From CAIOZA01 sp964464375 (GTDB lineage: Bacteria > Bacteroidota > Ignavibacteria > Kapaibacteriales > UBA2268), in assembly GCA_964464375.1 (NCBI GenBank), contig CAYXFU010000014.1, forward strand, positions 1 to 64,000: a stretch of DNA of 64,000 nucleotides, given 5' to 3'. Position numbers and translations under genes: made by a program. The first letter of the stretch is position 1. Each line of letters begins with the position of its first letter. Below are positions 41,364 through 50,371 of the stretch, piece by piece. The notes beneath the pieces were generated by a model. It had not been told where the DNA came from and did not search any database. It saw only the letters and a list, made by a program, of their open reading frames with translations.

Positions 41364-42587
41364 ATGAAATTTATACTTACACCGTTGCTTGCTTTTTGCA
41401 TTATTGCGTTAAATGTTAGTATTTCACACGCCCAGTGGGTACAATCAGGATTGTCTAGTAATTATGTCGGCACATTAGCCTTGAATGGCTCGAATCTTTA
41501 TGCAGGCACGGATACTGGATTATTCCTCTCGACAGACAATGGTTCTAGCTGGTCTGAAATCAATAATGGATTGCCTCGAGATTATGTTGGAGCTATTCTA
41601 ATAAGCGGCAATGATCTTTTTGTGGCGATTGCTGATAGCACCGGTTCTCTTTATCGTTCAACCGATAACGGATCGAATTGGACAAAGAGCGGATTAACAG
41701 GATGGGTAACCTGCTTAATTAAGAGCGGATCAAATCTTTTTGCAGGTTTGGATAATGGAACTTCGCAAATGGGTGGTGTGCTTCTTTCGACCGATAATGG
41801 ATTAAACTGGACAGCCTCTAATAATGGATTAACAGGCATTCGTGTCGAAGCATTTGTTGAGATTGGTTCAAGTTTATATGCAGGGACCGAAAAGGGAATT
41901 AATTTATCGACAAATAATGGTGACAGTTGGTCTAATGTAGGTCTGGCCAATATATTCATCTCCTGTTTCGCCAACATCGATGGAAATTTCTTTGCTGGGT
42001 CTTCTGGCAAAGGAATTTTTCTCTCGATAGACAATGGAACGACATGGAAGTTTTCGAGTGCGGGAATGCCCGCTTCTCCCTTTGTTTATGACATTGCGTC
42101 AAGTGGCATGAATCTATTTGCTGCGACATCAGCCGGCGTTTTCCTATCTACAAACAATGGTTCCAACTGGACAAGTGTTAATACTGACTTGCCACCAGTC
42201 CATTTAAATGGTTCAGGTGTCGGACCTCTTGCTATTGCTGGATCGAATATCTTTGTAGGCTCTGGTTGGTATGTTCCTAAAGGGGATGGTATTTGGAAAC
42301 GACCGCTTTCGGACTTTGGTAGTTCAGAAGTAAATGAGGAAAGCCAGATTGATGCACAAATTGAACTTTCCCCAAATCCTTCTGAAGGTTTGATTACAGT
42401 GAACTCAGGCATATCAGGAGAACAATATATCACAATTACTAATATACTTGGAGAGGTTGTTATGGAAATCCCCAAACAATATGAACCGAGTTTCACTATT
42501 AATATATCAAAGTTTGTGCAAGGCAATTACTTTATCAGGTTTATGTCAGGTATTTCTGTAGCAACCAAAATGATAGTTAAAGAATAA
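41364..42587 (+). CDS. T9SS cargo with BNR/Asp-box propeller repeats
   Basis: The start is placed at 41364, where GGAG and the signal peptide MKFILTPLLAFCIIALNVSISHA occur; 29 further in-frame codons upstream are unlikely. Propeller blades carry LFLSTDNGSSWSEINNGL, LYRSTDNGSNWTKSGL, VLLSTDNGLNWTASNNGL, INLSTNNGDSWSNV and others. The T9SS sorting domain (ELSPNPSEGLITVNSGISG, ITNILGEVV, FVQGNYFIRF) has no palindromic insert. It is separated from the next T9SS gene by one base, so the two form an operon of surface propeller proteins. Confidence 0.83.
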   Translation: MKFILTPLLAFCIIALNVSISHAQWVQSGLSSNYVGTLALNGSNLYAGTDTGLFLSTDNGSSWSEINNGLPRDYVGAILISGNDLFVAIADSTGSLYRSTDNGSNWTKSGLTGWVTCLIKSGSNLFAGLDNGTSQMGGVLLSTDNGLNWTASNNGLTGIRVEAFVEIGSSLYAGTEKGINLSTNNGDSWSNVGLANIFISCFANIDGNFFAGSSGKGIFLSIDNGTTWKFSSAGMPASPFVYDIASSGMNLFAATSAGVFLSTNNGSNWTSVNTDLPPVHLNGSGVGPLAIAGSNIFVGSGWYVPKGDGIWKRPLSDFGSSEVNEESQIDAQIELSPNPSEGLITVNSGISGEQYITITNILGEVVMEIPKQYEPSFTINISKFVQGNYFIRFMSGISVATKMIVKE

Positions 42588-42588
42588 C

Positions 42589-45348
42589 ATGCAAGAGTTA
42601 AATAAAATTTTAATGGCATTTTATGCGGTTCTTTTCATCATTATTGTACTGACCTGCTCCGCAACAGCTCAAGCCCAGAACCAATCTTCATGCAAGGAAT
42701 TTAACCCTGAGGAAGACGAAGTCGAAGCAAGTGAAGCACGTGGAGAGTATGAAAGGATTCGACTCATTGACCCGTCAACTGGTATAGTTCCTTTGAATAT
42801 ACGTGCAAATGAATTGCAGTTTGCATCCAAAATTCAATCACCCATAAACTATTTATTAAGCAAAAATAACACAACATTTCAGAGTGAAAATTGGGTCTCT
42901 CGCGGACCAGCAAATATTGGAGCCAGGTCTCGTGCGCTTGGAATTGATGTATCGAATGAAGATATTATTCTTGCCGGTGGAACTACCGGCGGTATGTGGC
43001 GTTCGACTGACAGAGGTGTTTCGTGGGTAAGGACTTCACCTCTCTCTGTTATGCCAAGCACAACCTGCTTAGCACAGGATATTCGTTCTGGTAAAACTGA
43101 TACATGGTACTATGGGACAGGGGAAGTTTTTGGAAACACAGCAGCATATCCGATGTGGAAAAGTAAAGGTCCACTTAGTTGGGGTGATTATTACGGAAAT
43201 GGAATTTATAAATCCATTGACAATGGACTGACATGGAATATACTTCCAGCAACATCTTCAGACAACCTCGGTTCACTTACAAACCCTTTCAATTTTGTAA
43301 ATAACATTGTTGTTGATCCTTCAAACTCTACAGAAGACGTACTGTATGCGGCTGTTTCCGGTGGAATAGAGCGCTCCTCAAATGGTGGTACGAGCTGGAG
43401 TATGGTCTTAGGGGATTTTCCTAACGGATCTGCATGCACTGATATAGCTGTTACGTCGAGTGGAATAGTATATGCTATATTAGGCTCAATCACTGCATTA
43501 AATGGACTACCAGAATCCACCAACCAAGGAATTTACCGTTCCACCGATGGCATTAATTGGGTGAATATAACTCCTGCCGGTTGGCAAGGAGCGAAAAGAT
43601 ACGTGAGCTTGGCGATAGCACCTTCTAATGAAAATGTTGTTTATGCTGCTAGTGATGCCACAGAATCGTTTCTAAATTTACTATGGAAGTACACTTATCT
43701 GTCAGGTGATGGTACTGGCAAAGGTGGTGTCTATGAGGATCGATCGCTAAATCTTTATTCTACCAATATTACTTTTGTTGTTTATGTAAAAGTAAAACCC
43801 GATGACGAAAATACTGTTTTCGTAGGAGGATTAACACTCAGGAGTTCGACTGATGGATTCGCAACTTCAGATCACATCTCTGAGATAACACCTCCTCACA
43901 TAGACCAAGTTTCCATGTCATTCTTCCCTTCGAATCCTGACATGATGATTGTCGGCTGTGATGGAGGTTTGTTCCTTACATTGAATAATCTTATAAGTCC
44001 TATTCAATGGGTCAATCTGAACAACGGTTATGTTACGACACAGTTCTACACGATAGCAATAGATCATGAGTCTCCCGGTGATATGACTATTATTGGTGGA
44101 TTGCAGGATAACGGAACAATCTTAACGAATTCATCGGATTTGAAAAAGCCATGGATAAATATTAATGGTGCCGATGGATCATTCTGTGCGATTGCAGGCG
44201 GTAGAACTTCATACTTTGATTCCTATCAATTCGGAGTAACTTGGAGAAAAGTTCTTGATAAACAAGGTAAATTAATGTATAACGATAGAATTGACCCAAT
44301 AGGTTCGACTCAATATCTCTTTCTTAATCCGTTCTGTCTTGACCCGAACAATTCAGACTGTATGTACTTTGGTGGAGGTAGTTTTCTGTGGCGCAATGAT
44401 AGTTTGCCAGAAATTCCATATGTAGGGTCTAGAGCATCCACAAGTATTGGCTGGACAAAACTCTATGAAACGACTGTAGTCCCAATAGATATCCTAATCT
44501 CTTTGGGTCAAATATCAGCAATAACTGCTTCGAAAATCCCTGCTAATCGTGTTTATTATGGTACAAGCGATGGGCAGGTTTTTCGTTTAGATAGTTCTGA
44601 TAAAAGCGACCCGATGCCTATAGAAATATGGAAATCAAAGGGATTGCCTTCGTTCGGGTATGTGACCTGCATTGCAGTTGACCAATTGAACTCTGATAAT
44701 GCAATTCTTGCTTTTGCCAATTACAATGTTCAAAGTTTATTCTTCACATCCGATGCAGGAATAACATGGACACCAATCGGTGGAAATCTGGAAGAATATC
44801 CTGACGGCAAGGGAAATGGTCCATCAATTCGTACTGCTGCGATTATGCATTCAGGAGACGGATTTATCTATTTGGTTGGCACAAGTACAGGATTATATTC
44901 TACAACAAATTTGGACGGCATGTCAACTGTTTGGTCACTTGAAGGTGCATCAACTATCGGAAATAACATCGTAAATATGATTGATACCCGGGAATCAGAT
45001 GGTATGGTAGCAGTTGCAACATGCGGTCATGGAGTATTCAGTGGTAGCTTCGAACCAGCTACCGGTATAAGAGAAGATGTAAAATCAGCTTTGAATATTC
45101 AAAACTATCCCAATCCTTCTTCAGGTTTGACAACCATTGAATATTCGATTACCGAAACTGCTGGAGTATCAATCTCAATTACTAATTCATTGGGAATAGA
45201 ATTAGTCGGGATAATCAATAATCGAATGCACGAAACAGGAGATTATAGCATCAATTGCGACGCGAGTAATTTGCCAAATGGTGTGTATTTCCTGACAATC
45301 AAAGCAGGAAATAGAACAGAAACAAAGAAATTTGTGGTAATTAGATAA
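42589..45348 (+). CDS. Large T9SS cargo with sortilin/BNR-type propeller
   Basis: The 919-residue protein has a signal peptide (hydrophobic residues ~8-26, ending ATAQA). After a ~60-residue spacer comes a large VPS10/BNR-type propeller: WVSRGPANIGARSRALGID, GTTGGMWRSTDRGVSWVRT, NGIYKSIDNGLTWNIL, GIERSSNGGTSWSM, GIYRSTDGINWVN, FFTSDAGITWTPIGG. Similar proteins are annotated as glycosyl hydrolase or photosystem II assembly-like, but no catalytic residues can be assigned. The T9SS sorting domain (IQNYPNPSSGLTTIEYSI, ITNSLGIEL, LPNGVYFLTIKAG) is intact and free of inserts. It follows the preceding gene after one base. Confidence 0.83.
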   Translation: MQELNKILMAFYAVLFIIIVLTCSATAQAQNQSSCKEFNPEEDEVEASEARGEYERIRLIDPSTGIVPLNIRANELQFASKIQSPINYLLSKNNTTFQSENWVSRGPANIGARSRALGIDVSNEDIILAGGTTGGMWRSTDRGVSWVRTSPLSVMPSTTCLAQDIRSGKTDTWYYGTGEVFGNTAAYPMWKSKGPLSWGDYYGNGIYKSIDNGLTWNILPATSSDNLGSLTNPFNFVNNIVVDPSNSTEDVLYAAVSGGIERSSNGGTSWSMVLGDFPNGSACTDIAVTSSGIVYAILGSITALNGLPESTNQGIYRSTDGINWVNITPAGWQGAKRYVSLAIAPSNENVVYAASDATESFLNLLWKYTYLSGDGTGKGGVYEDRSLNLYSTNITFVVYVKVKPDDENTVFVGGLTLRSSTDGFATSDHISEITPPHIDQVSMSFFPSNPDMMIVGCDGGLFLTLNNLISPIQWVNLNNGYVTTQFYTIAIDHESPGDMTIIGGLQDNGTILTNSSDLKKPWININGADGSFCAIAGGRTSYFDSYQFGVTWRKVLDKQGKLMYNDRIDPIGSTQYLFLNPFCLDPNNSDCMYFGGGSFLWRNDSLPEIPYVGSRASTSIGWTKLYETTVVPIDILISLGQISAITASKIPANRVYYGTSDGQVFRLDSSDKSDPMPIEIWKSKGLPSFGYVTCIAVDQLNSDNAILAFANYNVQSLFFTSDAGITWTPIGGNLEEYPDGKGNGPSIRTAAIMHSGDGFIYLVGTSTGLYSTTNLDGMSTVWSLEGASTIGNNIVNMIDTRESDGMVAVATCGHGVFSGSFEPATGIREDVKSALNIQNYPNPSSGLTTIEYSITETAGVSISITNSLGIELVGIINNRMHETGDYSINCDASNLPNGVYFLTIKAGNRTETKKFVVIR

Positions 45349-45355
45349 AAACAGA

Positions 45356-45388
45356 AGAAGTCCAACACCTTAAAGGTGTTGGACTTCT
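45356..45388 (+). terminator. Perfect 16-bp hairpin after the sortilin-type gene
   Basis: AGAAGTCCAACACCTT-a-AAGGTGTTGGACTTCT lies 8 bases past the stop. No T tract follows, so it may be a palindromic element that protects or ends the transcript rather than a classical terminator. Confidence 0.6.
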
Positions 45389-45612
45389 GAATTACAGAAA
45401 TCACCAAATTTACCTTTCCCTTCGTTTTGTTTGTTAACTTATGTCTTCTTTACTTGTATTTGTAGTTCATGGTTTAATCATTTCCGGTCTAAATATGAAT
45501 TACGGTAAAGAACCGATTGCCAAGCAAAAATTTATTTACCATTCATAGTATCAATTTTTCTCAAATAGAATAAAATATCAGTAAATTATTTAATTTCGAG
45601 AATATTTATAAA

Positions 45613-45640
45613 AAAAGTCAGGAGGCAAATCCTGACTTTT
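45613..45640 (-). terminator. Rho-independent terminator of the arylsulfotransferase-like gene
   Basis: Stem AAAAGTCAGGA/TCCTGACTTTT with a 6-base loop and flanking T on the minus strand lies about 30 bases past the stop at 45669. The spacer between it and 45388 holds no gene. Confidence 0.88.
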
Positions 45641-45668
45641 AAATTTAAGAATTAACCCTGAATATTTC

Positions 45669-48600
45669 TTATCTGATTATTACCAGTTTGAATGTTTGGC
45701 TTGAGTTGCCGGCAAAAGTACGCAGATTGTAAATGCCATTTGTAAGATTACTGATATCAATTTTAGTTAAGGGATCGTTTGAGCTCAAAACCAGATTGCC
45801 TATGGCATCGAATATCTGAAGAGAATTAAAGTTAATATTTTCCAGATAAATGAAATCTGATGCAGGATTAGGGTAAATTCTGCTTATTTCTTGGTTTTCT
45901 TCAACTGAAGCGATTTTTCCGGTAACAAAGCTTCTTACTTCAGACCAGTCACCTGAGTTATTCACATTTCTTGGATGAATCCTCCAATAATAAGTTGTCA
46001 GTTGTGCTAAATTCTCCGGTGAATAGGATAGTTCTGTTAAATTGTCTTTATCTATGATTAAATTCTTGAATTCATTATCAGTTGCTATTTCCAGCCAGTA
46101 GAACATACCGCCATCAACAGGTTCCCACAGTAATGTACAATTCAATTTGATATCTGTTTGTTTGTCGCTTGGTTCGACGAGTTTCGATGAAGCGAGCTGG
46201 GTAGTAAAATACCAGGAATCTGACCATTCGCTGCAATTTGTGTTATTGCAAGCTTGAACGTGCCAGTAATACTTATGATTATATTCGAGTTTATCAACAG
46301 TTGCATTTGTTTCAGGTATAACTGATTCAGTATATACTTTTGAAGAGAATTTATCATCAGATGCTACTTCAATATTATACGTTGCAGCATTGTATGCTAT
46401 TTCCCATGCGAGATTAGCATTCACAGGTACTTTGTAGCTGTTATCGGCAGGCAATGAAAGATCTGGAAATGTAACTGCATATTGCTCAATAGTTTTAAAC
46501 TTCCTTACTGCTGACCAATCACCTTCATTTGCTTGTTTGTATGCTTTAACACGCCAGTAATATTTTGTATTGTACTTCAGGTCAGTGCAAGTATAAGATG
46601 TACCGGAGAATTTCTTAGTGTGATGCATTATAGTGAATAAGCTATCCTCAGCAATCTCGATCTGATATTCTGATGCTCCCTGAACGGATTCCCAGGAATA
46701 AACAGCTTTAGTCGCAATGTTACCGGCATTATCCTTTGGAATAATCAGGTTAGTTGCAGGTAATATAGTAAAGAAATAGGACGAAGGAGACCATTCAGTC
46801 TTAGTATTATTATTGAGTGCTTTAACATGCCAGTAATATCCTGTGACAGCATTCAGATTTTGATAATTAAGTTGATTTGAATGAATGCCTGTCTCGTTGA
46901 TTATAACATTTTGATAGGCACTATCGGTGGACACTTGTAAGCTGTACATGGTGGCACCATTAACAATATCCCATTGGAAAATACCTGTTGTTTGAATTGC
47001 TGAAGATTTATTAGCCGGAAAAGTCAGCTTAGGGATTGACATTATTGTCTGGAACTGCCATACATCGGACCATGCACCAAATATATCACGGTTAGAGGCA
47101 CAGATTCTCCAGTAATAGTTTGTATAATTATCAAGATCCTTGTAGTCATATCTTACACTACTAGAAATAGTAACATCAATTTTTGGCAATATAAAGTCAG
47201 GATTGTCGGCAACTTGCAATCTGTAATTTATCGCTCCGTTAACACTTGTCCAGATTAGCCTGCCCGATGTTTGTATCTCAGTTTGTGCATTGTTTGGTGT
47301 CACGTGAGTAGGTTTACCAACAATAGTCTGGAACTTAAATACTGTTGACCAGGAACTTGTATATAATGAAGAAAAGGACTTAACACGCCAGAAATAATCA
47401 GTTAAATTGCTCAAGTTACTAGTGCTGAACTGATTATCATTAAGATTATTTTGTTCAACAATTAGGGTACTAAAATCTGGAGAAGGTGATACCTGAAGTA
47501 TATACATATCGTCAGGAGAAATTCTTTCCCATTTGAGAGTAGTATTAGTTGGCTGACCATAAGAAGTATTTTGAGGAAGACTTAACTTGGGAGAAAAATA
47601 CTCTTTGTACCCAACCATAATCTCACCGAAACCGGAAATATTTGCTTCAAGCAGTTTAGTTGTTGAATTATATGTTGTTGTTAGTGGAGAGAATGTCCCG
47701 TTATTTTCAGTTGAACGAATGTATATCTGCAACCATTCAGGATGAACAATATCTCCTAGAACATCCGTTGCTGTACTTATCGAAACCTTACCACTAACAC
47801 TCGAAATTCCTAACTGATTGATTACCCACCTGTAAGGAAGGGTAAGAGGTGGAGCTTCTGTAGTAAATGATCTGTTATAGGGCATATAGGCATGCTTTTC
47901 GACAGAAACTGTTGCAGAACCACGTATTGTTTGAATATTCAGGGATAATCCGGTTTTATATTTTGCATCATTAAAGCCGAATTGACCACTACTGCTTATA
48001 GTTTGTGAAACGGCATCCATCATAAAGACTGATCTTGTAACTCGGTATGAGATATAGGTTGGGTGTGAAATTTCGAAAACCTTTGTTCCACTCGACGTCA
48101 CTTCTGTTGCAACCAAATGAGTATTGGCAAGATCACCACCAGTCCAGCCAATTAAGGTATTGCCGTTTGGGAGACGCTGAACGTTTCCCATAGTTTCAAC
48201 ATAAATATCAGGACTATTTCTGTATTCAAATACCTTTGTTGCCGTCATATTGGATGTATTTAATACATATTCTACAGCTCTTGAATAAGGGGTAGGTTTG
48301 AGATTGCCATTATCAAAAAGGATTAAATGCCCATTAGGTAAAATATGTGCATCATGCTGATGCGAGAAACCGGTATAATTCTGATAAGTATCATTAGTAA
48401 AAGTAAATTGATTGTTTCGGCATGCTGTTCCACCTATACGCCAGATTATAGCACCGGTTTGTTTATTAATTTTAGTTACTTCATCCATGTGTCTTGAAGA
48501 AATGATTAGATTTCCATCGGAATCTTCATTGATTGAGTTTATATGAAAAGGATCTATAACACGCTGTGTCAGATCGATATCCTCAGTCGCATCAGTAACA

Positions 48601-49130
48601 TCAAAATGATCACTCAATCTCCATTGGAAAACTACATTATTAGCAGAATTCACTTCAATTAAACTCCAGTCCAAAATTGTAGCATGTTGATTTCCATTCT
48701 GCACCTTAAGGCTCATGTCAACGTAGATTTCATCACTTCCAATCAGCAAATAATTTCCATTAGCCAGCAAAATAATATCATGAAAATCAGTGTTCATAGG
48801 AGATGGAACTTTGACACTATCAACAATGTCAAAATTCTCATCAAAAATAATCCATGTTGGTGATGTATGTCGGAAAGCAACTAAATGCCCATTCGATAGA
48901 GCTCTAAAATTAGAAAACATAGAATTACTTGATCCCTGATATCCCTGATTAATTAGTTGCCCGGCATTGTCAACCATAGACATAGCATCTGTACCTATTT
49001 GATCTGCAAATAAGTAACCAGGAGCCGGGTTATTAAGAGATGTGACATTATACGGAGTTCGATCCAAGCCATAAGAGCTATGGAATATTACTATTAAAAG
49101 TAATGAATAAAAGCATAATTTCTTTATCAT
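45669..49130 (-). CDS. T9SS cargo: arylsulfotransferase-like propeller with six FN3-like repeats
   Basis: The start is the internal Met at 49130 (MIKKLCFYSLLL), preceded by GAGAG. Residues ~20-380 resemble the ASST family: LSNGHLVAFRH, DFHDIILLANGNYLLIG, DPFHINSINEDSDGNLIISSRHMDEVTKIN, GFSHQHDAHILPNGHLILFDNG, RLPNGNTLIGWTGG. The FHINSI and HQHDAH histidines fit the catalytic and structural ones of arylsulfate sulfotransferases. About six fibronectin III-like repeats of ~95 residues follow, each with 'LxWxxVxGAxxYxLQVAxD' and 'YYWRVKAxN...WS...FxT'. It ends in a T9SS sorting domain (IYPNPASDFIYLENINF, IFDAIGNLV, SNLTNGIYNLRTF) without inserts. Enzyme activity is inferred. Confidence 0.8.
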   Translation of the reverse strand: MIKKLCFYSLLLIVIFHSSYGLDRTPYNVTSLNNPAPGYLFADQIGTDAMSMVDNAGQLINQGYQGSSNSMFSNFRALSNGHLVAFRHTSPTWIIFDENFDIVDSVKVPSPMNTDFHDIILLANGNYLLIGSDEIYVDMSLKVQNGNQHATILDWSLIEVNSANNVVFQWRLSDHFDVTDATEDIDLTQRVIDPFHINSINEDSDGNLIISSRHMDEVTKINKQTGAIIWRIGGTACRNNQFTFTNDTYQNYTGFSHQHDAHILPNGHLILFDNGNLKPTPYSRAVEYVLNTSNMTATKVFEYRNSPDIYVETMGNVQRLPNGNTLIGWTGGDLANTHLVATEVTSSGTKVFEISHPTYISYRVTRSVFMMDAVSQTISSSGQFGFNDAKYKTGLSLNIQTIRGSATVSVEKHAYMPYNRSFTTEAPPLTLPYRWVINQLGISSVSGKVSISTATDVLGDIVHPEWLQIYIRSTENNGTFSPLTTTYNSTTKLLEANISGFGEIMVGYKEYFSPKLSLPQNTSYGQPTNTTLKWERISPDDMYILQVSPSPDFSTLIVEQNNLNDNQFSTSNLSNLTDYFWRVKSFSSLYTSSWSTVFKFQTIVGKPTHVTPNNAQTEIQTSGRLIWTSVNGAINYRLQVADNPDFILPKIDVTISSSVRYDYKDLDNYTNYYWRICASNRDIFGAWSDVWQFQTIMSIPKLTFPANKSSAIQTTGIFQWDIVNGATMYSLQVSTDSAYQNVIINETGIHSNQLNYQNLNAVTGYYWHVKALNNNTKTEWSPSSYFFTILPATNLIIPKDNAGNIATKAVYSWESVQGASEYQIEIAEDSLFTIMHHTKKFSGTSYTCTDLKYNTKYYWRVKAYKQANEGDWSAVRKFKTIEQYAVTFPDLSLPADNSYKVPVNANLAWEIAYNAATYNIEVASDDKFSSKVYTESVIPETNATVDKLEYNHKYYWHVQACNNTNCSEWSDSWYFTTQLASSKLVEPSDKQTDIKLNCTLLWEPVDGGMFYWLEIATDNEFKNLIIDKDNLTELSYSPENLAQLTTYYWRIHPRNVNNSGDWSEVRSFVTGKIASVEENQEISRIYPNPASDFIYLENINFNSLQIFDAIGNLVLSSNDPLTKIDISNLTNGIYNLRTFAGNSSQTFKLVIIR

Positions 49131-49376
49131 AGGAGCTCTCATTAAAGTTATTTTCCAAACTATACAAGTTGACAGATTCCATCAAACATCTAAATACAAA
49201 ACTTTATCATAAAATACACTCTGTCTAAATGAATAACCCTTTAGTTTGCTTTTTGTTACATTGATTTCTGTGGTTATTCAAACTATATTTTTGTGGTTCA
49301 AATTACTACAAAGAAATTAGCTTTATATAAATAAAATTGGCTGGCAAAATTTTTGCAGATCAAATAGGAATAGACA

Positions 49377-50141
49377 TTAGATCACATTTTCTCTATATGA
49401 AACTCTTTCCAGAACTAGTCCCCGTGGTGTAGCCAATGGGCTGGTAAGGCTTCTATCCTTTGCTTCGAGTGATTCGGTTAATTCCGTCAAAGTTCTTGCT
49501 CCTCTGGCATAATCCAGCATAGCGCCTGCCAGACAACGCACCATTCCATACACGAAGCGGTCTGCTTTAATGTGCAGAATACTTTGAGTGTCTGAAATAT
49601 TTTCCCAGTAACAGAACTCAACATTGCAGATGTAGCTTTTGGTATCGGCATTGTTCTTTGAAAACGTTGTGAAGTCGTGGATACCCGTGAAGATATCAGC
49701 CACTTCTTGTAACTTATTAAAATCAATAGGGAATTTGAAGTGATTCGAATAATTCCTGAGAAAAACAGACGGTTTTGTGTGTACTGAGTAGGAATATTCA
49801 CGTGCAATTGCATCGGCAGTAGCGTGGAACTTAAAGTCAACAATCTTTCCATCACTAACGCAAACATCGTCAGGAAGATTTGAGTTTATGGCTTTTGTGA
49901 TCTTATCATCGGGAATGTTCGACGGCTCTCTGAGTATTGAGTGCGTTACCTGACCCCGTGCATGAACCCCTGCATCAGTTCTGCCGGCACCAATAGCTGT
50001 CATGGTACGATTAAAGGTTTTGCTCAAAGCTTGCTCCAGTACTTCCTGTACGGCAACAGCATTGATCTGCCTCTGCCATCCGGCATAGTTCGAACCATCG
50101 TACTGCACTTTTAAGATTAATGTTTTTCGAAAATTTTCCAT
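49377..50141 (-). CDS. truA: tRNA pseudouridine(38-40) synthase
   Basis: The 254-residue enzyme isomerises uridines 38-40 in the tRNA anticodon arm. It has LKVQYDGSNYAGWQRQ, the catalytic Asp56 in GAGRTDAGVHARGQV, FHATADAIAREYSYSV, FTTFSKNNAD and RFVYGMVRCLAGAMLDYARG, all standard for TruA. The length is normal. It is transcribed alone. No clear ribosome binding site precedes the ATG. The 230-base spacer downstream (49143-49376) shows no gene. Confidence 0.95.
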   Translation of the reverse strand: MENFRKTLILKVQYDGSNYAGWQRQINAVAVQEVLEQALSKTFNRTMTAIGAGRTDAGVHARGQVTHSILREPSNIPDDKITKAINSNLPDDVCVSDGKIVDFKFHATADAIAREYSYSVHTKPSVFLRNYSNHFKFPIDFNKLQEVADIFTGIHDFTTFSKNNADTKSYICNVEFCYWENISDTQSILHIKADRFVYGMVRCLAGAMLDYARGARTLTELTESLEAKDRSLTSPLATPRGLVLERVSYRENVI

Positions 50142-50221
50142 ACATCAAAAATACGAAATTCAATTGTAAGAGCGTCATAGATATTGGAACAAATATTTCT
50201 GTATGTTTTCTATGTTTTTTG

Positions 50222-50271
50222 TGTCATTTCGAACGTGATGAAGAATCCAGTACGCATGAATACTGGATTCT
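50222..50271. repeat. Palindromic repeat at the edge of the assembly gap
   Basis: gtcatttcgaacgtgatgaag is followed by AATCCAGTA-cgcatgaa-TACTGGATT (50244-50269), an inverted repeat of the gtcattt/gaatcc family. The sequence is interrupted by N directly after it, so the assembly probably stopped at a repeat. Confidence 0.65.
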
Positions 50272-50371
50272 NNNNNNNNNNNNNNNNNNNNNNNNNNNNN
50301 NNNNNNNNNNNNNNNNNNNNNNNNNNNNNNNNNNNNNNNNNNNNNNNNNNNNNNNNNNNNNNNNNNNNNNN
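50272..50371. other. Assembly gap of 100 N
   Basis: Exactly 100 N, which is typical of a scaffold gap of unknown true size. It removes the last residues and stop codon of the VWA gene. Confidence 0.98.

Noticed and set aside
50224..50371. Extension of the VWA protein through the N run to a stop at 50224
   Set aside because: Translation of N is meaningless; the sorting domain should end a few residues into the gap.
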